DNA of 51,858 nucleotides from Lachnospiraceae bacterium (GTDB lineage Bacteria > Bacillota > Clostridia > Lachnospirales > Lachnospiraceae): positions 1-51,858 of the forward strand of contig JAJQHQ010000094.1 in the NCBI GenBank assembly GCA_021199655.1, in the 5' to 3' direction. Position numbers and translations under genes: made by a program. Numbering within the stretch: position 1 is the stretch's first letter; the number at the start of each line of letters is the position of its first letter. Positions 48,001-51,858 of the stretch are shown in pieces. The notes under the pieces are model-generated. The model worked only from the letters and a program-made list of their open reading frames with translations. It did not search any database and was not told the DNA's origin.

Positions 48001-50175
48001 AGTGCCTCCTTCTGTGAGACCAGTGACAGACAGCATGCGATCCGGGCCGTCTTCTCCATCGTTTGTAATTTCTACACTTATGATGCTGTCATCATATTCA
48101 CCATAATTCAGAGAGAAGCCCTCGCTCAAATAGTCCTCAATGGTAAATTCATCCGCATAGCCTTCCTCTGTGGTATAGGTATACTGAAGAGACGTGTCGA
48201 TGGTGATCGTACCGTCAGCCTGTACTCTTCCGTCTGTTTCTTCCAAATAAGCGTAGTTAAGAGAATAAGACTCACCGCTTACGTAAATGACAAACTCGAA
48301 CGACTGCTCATTCCCGTCAGCATCCAAATACGTGGCAAGCATATTTGCGTAGCCGCATTTGTTTGTATTTACATTCCATCCGGAACCGACTTCACCGTCT
48401 AAGGAGATGACGTCGTCCGTCAGCTGATCTCCGTCATCCGTATACTCATACTGTGATACGATCTCAAGGCTGGTCAGTTCTGCATTTCCATCAAATCCAT
48501 AAGGATTTTCATAGCCTCGGTCATAATAATAAATGGTCGGACCAATCCACCAGCCGTTGCCGAGCACGACAGTGAAATCTTCAATTTCATCGTATTCCGT
48601 ATAAGGGATCACGATCTCAAACCAGAGCTCATCTGATGTCGCCAGTTTCAGATCACCTTCGCCATCCCCATCCGTATCATACCATGCAGTCGCGGTAACA
48701 CTCACCTCACTGCCATCCCAGTCCCGATCCTCATCCGTTACGCTGATCGTCCAGCTTCCATTATCATTTTCAAAAATGCTGATAGGAGCAGACTCGTCAT
48801 TGATGTCCCAGGTAACCGTATAGCCTTCCGGCAGATACCTGCTGGCCCAGTCCGGTTTACTCAGCTCTATGGTCTGATCAGATCCATAAACGACGTAAGA
48901 GCCATACTCATTCAGATGCTCATCCGTCAGATTCAGTTCGATATAGTAGTTCAGGATACTAAAACCAGTAATATAATTCATGCCTCCGGCCAAGATAGAA
49001 TTGTCATCTGTACTCTTTGCATAGATCATCACAGCACACATACTATCTTCTACATCAAGCTGATTGCGTTTTTTAAGTACATCATCGCTATAATCATTTT
49101 TCCCTTGGGATTCAAAGAGTTCAAAGCCACCCCAATCTTCCAGGCAAATCCAATAGCTATTTCTGTCTACTTCTTCCTTTACTGTATTCTGTCCATCATA
49201 AGACACCTTGTATAATTGAAAATTGTAATCAGCCGGATCAAAATCTTCTCCTAATTCAATGTCCACCCAGGATCCTAAATCCGATTCCAACTCATAATAG
49301 CTTTCCCTAACACTATACCATACTGTTGCTGTATAAAATACTTCTTCATCCTTTAATACGTTAACAAAGATTTCCGCTGTTCCGACCAATAATCCTGTGG
49401 AAGTCAGAGTTATGCCGCCGTCATCATTAATGGCTGCGTTCACCTCAACTATATCACTATAATCATTATAATCAACATCAAGGGTGTAGCTTTCATCCAG
49501 AGCCACATCTTTCCAGTCGTCAATAGTCCACCCGTTATTGCCCTCGTCATCCACTGTCAGTTTATACAGGTATGAATAAAATGTAATAGTTTCCGTTGCT
49601 GTGGCACCTACAAGAATTCGTTCAAAACCTTCGGATTCATTTTCATAACTGTGATAATTCCCTACAAACTGTAGCCAGACTCCGTCATCGTCCCCGGTGT
49701 CGCCAGCGTCCCCGGTGTCGCTGCCATCCCCGGTATCTTCATCTTCCCCGGCGTCGCTGTTATCGGCATCATCTTTGCCCGTACCGCTGTCTTCTACAGA
49801 TCCGGTATCTTCGCCGCTGTCATCGCCGCCTTCTCCAGATCCGGTATCCTCGCCGCTGTCATCGCTGCCTTCTCCAGATCCGATATCTTCGCCGTCATCA
49901 TCCGTGCCAGCATCAGTGCCGGTACCATCCGCTCCTTCGTCGCTCGCAGCGACAGCCGCACCGTCCGAACCCAGTCCGACAAGTTCGCCCGTCTGCGTGT
50001 CTTCCGCGGAATCCGCATCCGTATTGTCCGTATCATCAGACGTCTGAGCAGCCTCTGTGACCTCCGTCGACACCTCGGTCTCTTCCGCTGTCACAGAGCT
50101 TCCGATGGACGGCACCTGTGAGCAGACCAGTACGGTCGCAAGCAGGAGCGCCATAAATCTCTTCCTGTTTCTCAT
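45004..50175 (-). CDS. Large secreted, membrane- or wall-anchored surface protein with Ig-like repeats
   Basis: The 1723-aa product has a signal peptide (1-29) and an Asp/Gly/Glu-rich spacer (about 35-150) with 13-residue repeats. Over 1000 residues of Ig-like or bacterial-adhesin-like modules follow, many with (D/E)-rich strands and Y-E-L / W-x-V motifs. About 1280-1530 hold three related modules around ETTITASDQTVTYGKTTTL-type strands (MBG/Big_2-like). A Thr/Ser/Glu/Pro stalk (about 1570-1680, ETPSTDTPST and ESETTAT repeats) leads to VSTGDQTP, one hydrophobic helix and RRMLAGRK. No enzyme domain is visible, so adhesion or surface coating is likely. The start at 50175 follows AAAGGAGG. The strongly acidic composition is unusual next to neighbouring genes. 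Its two ends are shared with the 92-aa stub. Confidence 0.82.
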   Translation of the reverse strand: MRNRKRFMALLLATVLVCSQVPSIGSSVTAEETEVSTEVTEAAQTSDDTDNTDADSAEDTQTGELVGLGSDGAAVAASDEGADGTGTDAGTDDDGEDIGSGEGSDDSGEDTGSGEGGDDSGEDTGSVEDSGTGKDDADNSDAGEDEDTGDGSDTGDAGDTGDDDGVWLQFVGNYHSYENESEGFERILVGATATETITFYSYLYKLTVDDEGNNGWTIDDWKDVALDESYTLDVDYNDYSDIVEVNAAINDDGGITLTSTGLLVGTAEIFVNVLKDEEVFYTATVWYSVRESYYELESDLGSWVDIELGEDFDPADYNFQLYKVSYDGQNTVKEEVDRNSYWICLEDWGGFELFESQGKNDYSDDVLKKRNQLDVEDSMCAVMIYAKSTDDNSILAGGMNYITGFSILNYYIELNLTDEHLNEYGSYVVYGSDQTIELSKPDWASRYLPEGYTVTWDINDESAPISIFENDNGSWTISVTDEDRDWDGSEVSVTATAWYDTDGDGEGDLKLATSDELWFEIVIPYTEYDEIEDFTVVLGNGWWIGPTIYYYDRGYENPYGFDGNAELTSLEIVSQYEYTDDGDQLTDDVISLDGEVGSGWNVNTNKCGYANMLATYLDADGNEQSFEFVIYVSGESYSLNYAYLEETDGRVQADGTITIDTSLQYTYTTEEGYADEFTIEDYLSEGFSLNYGEYDDSIISVEITNDGEDGPDRMLSVTGLTEGGTDLYVYVTDEEGNTVADAWLWIEVTQDYYVLTYENTNVALGDTVDVGDLDSETNEYVTYKLTHYYTDEEGNIVSEEIDLSDVDAYIEFEGYDSVCWDLEEDTTELTRKGNWGTSVDVHVMLYNENSGEYEEVASCGVWFDEINYNGSLTNDVDPDSWILYTDNEMTISYVLEDDSVTIPEGAEYTWTVQGWDDEAGDWYDIPEDDAVLSWTDNEDGTITVTLNSAEYGAAYVTMIVNYEGNPIIWAAEWIDTRDERFEVETSVDPRVMLYNDTAVVTATYYLENENNSAGESGNLTITDVEIIGNYTWDEDGNEVTAEFTVATAGTDNEGNWVLTSGTESGVVTLKITYIAPITGEEAVTGEDESIRVDVWDSHWYLDTEKTEYDLVISDEEENAEDSAEIEYTVNKASSEYDDESEEWTSSVAVVDPLEMDGFTITFDGYDDSIIYPVYDSETGTITVYALANGETGLDIYAEDGEGNGFEGIWVYIRVTGQLSGEITVEDEDCEITKDYTDEDFNLADEMGISTNSDAALQYTIIQGSDVVEIDEDGNITIIGVGTAIIKVYVDETNTYTYAKVNVTIDVDKAETTITASDQTVTYGKTTTLALEAAANSDGELTYEVTSGTDVVSVDGDGIVTVKKAGVATITISATETDLYKAATKTITVTVKEAETEETEATKTAATIAPETSAQTVTYGQSIILTAENLGLTVTGDGELIFTVTSGTDVLSINGTTATTLKAGTAVITVSTKETDLYTAAEPVTITVTVNKAEGTGSVTIGSWVSGMSAADVLTALSSTNGTGNVTYYYKLQGADDSTYTTTVPTAAGNYTLMAVFAETDCYNAVSVTYDFTIVDSETPSTDTPSTETETPSTDTPSTVTETPSTETPSTEIETPSTESETTATESETTATESETTATESETTVTESETDTEEVTETEEETDTEESTESTTSSASSSESETSDNDSVSTGDQTPIVLTFAIMLLAAAVLLAGAAYRRMLAGRK
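45230..45334. repeat. Tandem repeat in the stalk of the surface protein (five units of 21 bp)
   Basis: Five consecutive 21-bp units, each beginning GTCTC(A/C/G)GA(C/T)TC on the plus strand, encode repeats of Glu-Ser-Glu-Thr-Thr-(Ala/Val)-Thr. Copy-number change in frame would alter stalk length. Confidence 0.85.
49808..49885. repeat. Tandem repeat in the acidic spacer of the surface protein (two units of 39 bp)
   Basis: Two nearly identical 39-bp units encode a 13-residue GSGEG(S/G)DDSGEDT repeat, followed by a degenerate third. Confidence 0.8.
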
Positions 50176-50198
50176 GAAAAAAGCCTCCTTTTTTTGTG

Positions 50199-50251
50199 AT
50201 GCGCAGAGCCAGGTAAGGTGTATTGCGGCTAAAGCCGCACCCGGCTCGCGC
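50199..50251. repeat. Palindromic repeat, family 2, copy in the surface-gene leader
   Basis: It shares ATGCGCAGA, GTGT and TTGCGGCTAAA with the copy at 11791-11850 and can form GCGGCTAAAGCCGC and GAGCC/GGCTC pairings. It lies 23 bp upstream of the surface-protein start codon. Confidence 0.5.
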
Positions 50252-50255
50252 TGGT

Positions 50256-50285
50256 GAGCAGGATTCGACAAGCCGCCTCCTGCTC
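50256..50285. other. Perfect 8-bp hairpin in the surface-gene leader
   Basis: GAGCAGGA (50256-50263) pairs with TCCTGCTC (50278-50285) across a 14-nt loop. There is no T run, so it is not a terminator in either direction. Confidence 0.5.
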
Positions 50286-50668
50286 AATTCATCTGTCATC
50301 GCATCCGCATTATGTCCCGCGCCTTAAGCCGTCCGCAGGGATGAAAGACGCCGGTTGTATCAGCACCGCACATATCATCCGCCGGATTGCATTCTCTGCA
50401 TTTCAGATTACAAATCAGGGAAATCAGCGTAAAGTTCTGACATTTACCGTGATTTTATCACTTTTGGCATTTCTGTTGGTGTCCTGGGAAAAGACTTCGT
50501 ATCCTTTTCTGATTCAGACAACGAAATATTGCTGCAGCGATGCCTTGTCTTTTTCAAAGAGTCGAACAATCGTCTGCGAAAATACCGAACCGTTACGTTT
50601 TTTTGTGTCCTGAAAAGAGACTTTTTTAAGAGAAATTTCAAAACGATTATCAGATTTTATCGAACTGG

Positions 50669-50697
50669 ATTATATTCTCAAAAATATTACAAGTCAA
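50669..50697 (-). promoter_or_regulatory. Sigma-A promoter of the large surface-protein gene
   Basis: On the minus strand TTGACT (50692-50697), a 17-bp spacer and TATAAT (50669-50674). It implies a leader of nearly 490 nt before the start codon at 50175. Confidence 0.75.
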
Positions 50698-50759
50698 TTA
50701 GAAAATGCCACATTTTTATGTCACTTATTTGCACCAGAGTATTTTTCCATAACCTGTTC

Positions 50760-50837
50760 TGTGCTTTCTGGTATTCCTGTCGTAATGAATGCCGACCATG
50801 ATAAGATTGCCGAAATACTCCCTGAGCCTGCCATCAT
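50760..50837 (-). pseudogene. 3' fragment of an AAA-ATPase/PD-(D/E)XK gene, paralogue-1 type
   Basis: These 78 bp match 40764-40841 with eight differences (about 90%). The encoded segment reads DGRLREYFGNLIMVGIHYDR versus DGKLREYFGNLIMVGINYDK in paralogue 1, mostly silent or conservative changes. The rest of the gene is absent. Confidence 0.8.
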
Positions 50838-50898
50838 TACAAAAGTGTTATGCGTCACTGCCTGATCCTGTAAATACAAGTGTCACGCTGAATGTACT

Positions 50899-50997
50899 GC
50901 GATTGTTAAGCGAGGATTATTCAGCATCCACTACCTGACATCTTTTTTGGTAAAAAGCAATCCCGTAATGGTAGATTGTCTGGATATCGGAATCACT
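50899..50997 (-). pseudogene. 3' end of an AAA-ATPase/PD-(D/E)XK gene, paralogue-2 type
   Basis: These 99 bp match 42931-43029 with four differences (about 96%), including the stop codon; the last residues read QVVDAE instead of QVVNAE. Upstream sequence stops matching at 50998, so only about 25 codons remain. Confidence 0.85.
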
Positions 50998-51039
50998 TTA
51001 GTTATAATTTACCCCCCCCAGGAATTCAGAGTAACTTTC

Positions 51040-51669
51040 TTATTGCAACAACTCGCCACTTATCTTTGATTTTATCTCTTCCGGCAGACTTTCAATGTCT
51101 GAAGAATCATCTATAAAAAGAACTTCTGTGTACTCCTTCCCATCATTTTGTCTCGAAAATATATGGGTCACCACATAAGCTTCATCACTCTTTGAAAAGC
51201 AATCCTCATCCCGCAACGACTGCACAACATAACAGTCGCCTTTCTCATTGCCATTTTGATCCATTTCTTTATTTAAACAAAGCGAAAATTTGAGATCAGT
51301 TGTCCCAAATTTGTAACTCATTGTATCTGTCTTAATTTCTTCAAGCATAAAGCACTCTGAGCCTGCCATGGTTGCCACATCCCCAATATGCTGTACTTTA
51401 CGTGTGCAAAGGGAAAATGGATGCTGTGGGCTAAACCAAATCTGCGATGCCGCCAATTGTCCTTTTACTGCGTATTTATAAAAACGCTTAGCCGAGAGAT
51501 TTGTATCAACGCCTGTTAAATGCCTGAAATTTTCAGCCTTATAAATGACCTCAATATATCTTCCCTCAAAAACATACATAAATCTCTTACCAACGAGATT
51601 CTGTTTATACAGTATAGCAGCGGTTTTTATTTTCTCCGCTATATCTATCCGATCTTGCTTTTTGCTCAT
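51040..51669 (-). CDS. Probable PBECR4-type nuclease-domain protein
   Basis: The 209-aa frame contains KRFMYVFEGRYIEVIYKAENFRHLTGVDTNLSAKRFY, then QLAASQIWF, ATMAGSECFMLEEI and YKFGTTDLKFSLCLNKE, ending with YVVQSLRDEDCFSKSDEAYVVTHIFSR. From memory this matches the PBECR4 family (phage Barnase-EndoU-colicin-RelE-like nuclease 4), usually found with phage or mobile elements. The FRHLTGV and ATMAGSE motifs are the most characteristic; an RNase or toxin activity is a family-level prediction only. No partner antitoxin gene is obvious next to it. The start at 51669 follows AAGGA; an upstream ATG at 51702 is also in frame. A terminator for the preceding gene lies just upstream. Confidence 0.65.
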   Translation of the reverse strand: MSKKQDRIDIAEKIKTAAILYKQNLVGKRFMYVFEGRYIEVIYKAENFRHLTGVDTNLSAKRFYKYAVKGQLAASQIWFSPQHPFSLCTRKVQHIGDVATMAGSECFMLEEIKTDTMSYKFGTTDLKFSLCLNKEMDQNGNEKGDCYVVQSLRDEDCFSKSDEAYVVTHIFSRQNDGKEYTEVLFIDDSSDIESLPEEIKSKISGELLQ

Positions 51670-51699
51670 TGTAACAGCATCCTTGTATGTATTTCTGTG

Positions 51700-51740
51700 C
51701 AAAAAATAAAGCGCCGGACAACGTTCAGGTCATCCAGCGC
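51700..51740 (-). terminator. Terminator upstream of the PBECR4-like gene
   Basis: On the minus strand GCGCTGGA pairs with TCCGGCGC (one mismatch) and is followed by a T-rich run (51700-51710). It would end transcription of a gene lying beyond the right edge. Confidence 0.65.
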
Positions 51741-51746
51741 CTATTG

Positions 51747-51858
51747 TCAAAGTAGCGGTTTTCTGCTGGCTGTCAGCCGTGGCAACCTTCCGGATGCACA
51801 TTCAGTCGCCGGAAATTTAAGTCCCCGGCGCGGACTCACCGTATCTCCCTGGTGTGGG
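51747..51858 (-). CDS. Possible 3' end of a gene running in from the right edge
   Basis: One minus-strand frame is open from the window edge to a TGA at 51747-51749, followed within 10 bp by a terminator. Only about 36 codons (ending RLPRLTASRKPLL) are visible, rich in Arg, Pro and Leu, and I do not recognise them. The support is positional only. Confidence 0.25.
   Translation of the reverse strand, partial: PHQGDTVSPRRGLKFPATECASGRLPRLTASRKPLL

Larger units (their letters stand above)
50176..51039. other. 864-bp non-coding region: surface-gene leader, promoter and gene remnants
   Basis: From left to right it holds the ribosome site, a family-2 repeat, a hairpin, a long untranslated leader, a promoter, and 3' fragments of two AAA/nuclease genes before the next gene. 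The short open frames in it lack good ribosome sites and overlap the remnants. Confidence 0.7.

Noticed and set aside
50254-50801. Plus-strand open frames of 119 and 90 codons
   Set aside because: They lie in the surface-gene leader and over the AAA/nuclease remnants, with no convincing ribosome site.

Overview
The window looks like a chromosomal segment of an endospore-forming, carbohydrate-degrading Clostridia bacterium, most likely Lachnospiraceae. The basis is the full spoIIIAA-AH operon, CodY, HrcA/CIRCE-controlled groESL, strong Firmicutes Shine-Dalgarno sites, a split glycine decarboxylase (gcvPA/gcvPB), mid GC content, and surface proteins of gut Clostridia type. No rRNA, CRISPR array, transposase or intact prophage was recognised.

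Left to right: (1) 1-3.8 kb, minus strand: a beta-mannan locus with a GH26 mannanase (CBM35-like module), a YesL-type membrane protein and a truncated solute-binding protein. (2) 4.2-11.6 kb, plus strand: a tandem glycine riboswitch with terminator, then gcvT-gcvH-gcvPA-gcvPB-lplA and lpdA, a complete glycine cleavage system with its own lipoate ligase. (3) 11.6-20.9 kb: tRNA-Trp (+), tRNA-Gly (-), a frameshifted HEAT/methyltransferase gene, an amidase, guaB, two small membrane proteins, groEL/groES and codY. (4) 21-25.8 kb: topA-dprA-comM. (5) 26-29.4 kb, plus strand: a co-translated pair of secreted proteins (transglutaminase-like and SGNH hydrolase). (6) 29.6-38.5 kb: malic enzyme, the spoIIIA operon on the minus strand, carbamate kinase and dUTPase. 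(7) 38.6-51.9 kb, minus strand: glycogen debranching enzyme, then an accessory region with two AAA-ATPase/PD-(D/E)XK genes, a 92-aa stub surface protein, a 1723-aa surface protein, remnants of further AAA/nuclease genes, and a probable PBECR4-type nuclease gene.

The most unusual structures are: a 228-bp hairpin-rich insertion bounded by 21-bp direct repeats, lying between a near-consensus sigma-E promoter and spoIIIAA; a duplicated module (AAA/nuclease gene, shared promoter block, surface-protein gene) in which one surface gene has collapsed to signal peptide plus membrane anchor; 3'-end remnants of both AAA/nuclease lineages next to the large surface gene; and a dispersed ~77-bp palindromic repeat in several intergenic spaces, including between groES and groEL. 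Two genes (the methyltransferase and spoIIIAA) carry single-base indels in short A runs; sequencing error and genuine mutation cannot be told apart here.

All calls come from reading the sequence; family names rest on recognised motifs, not database searches.
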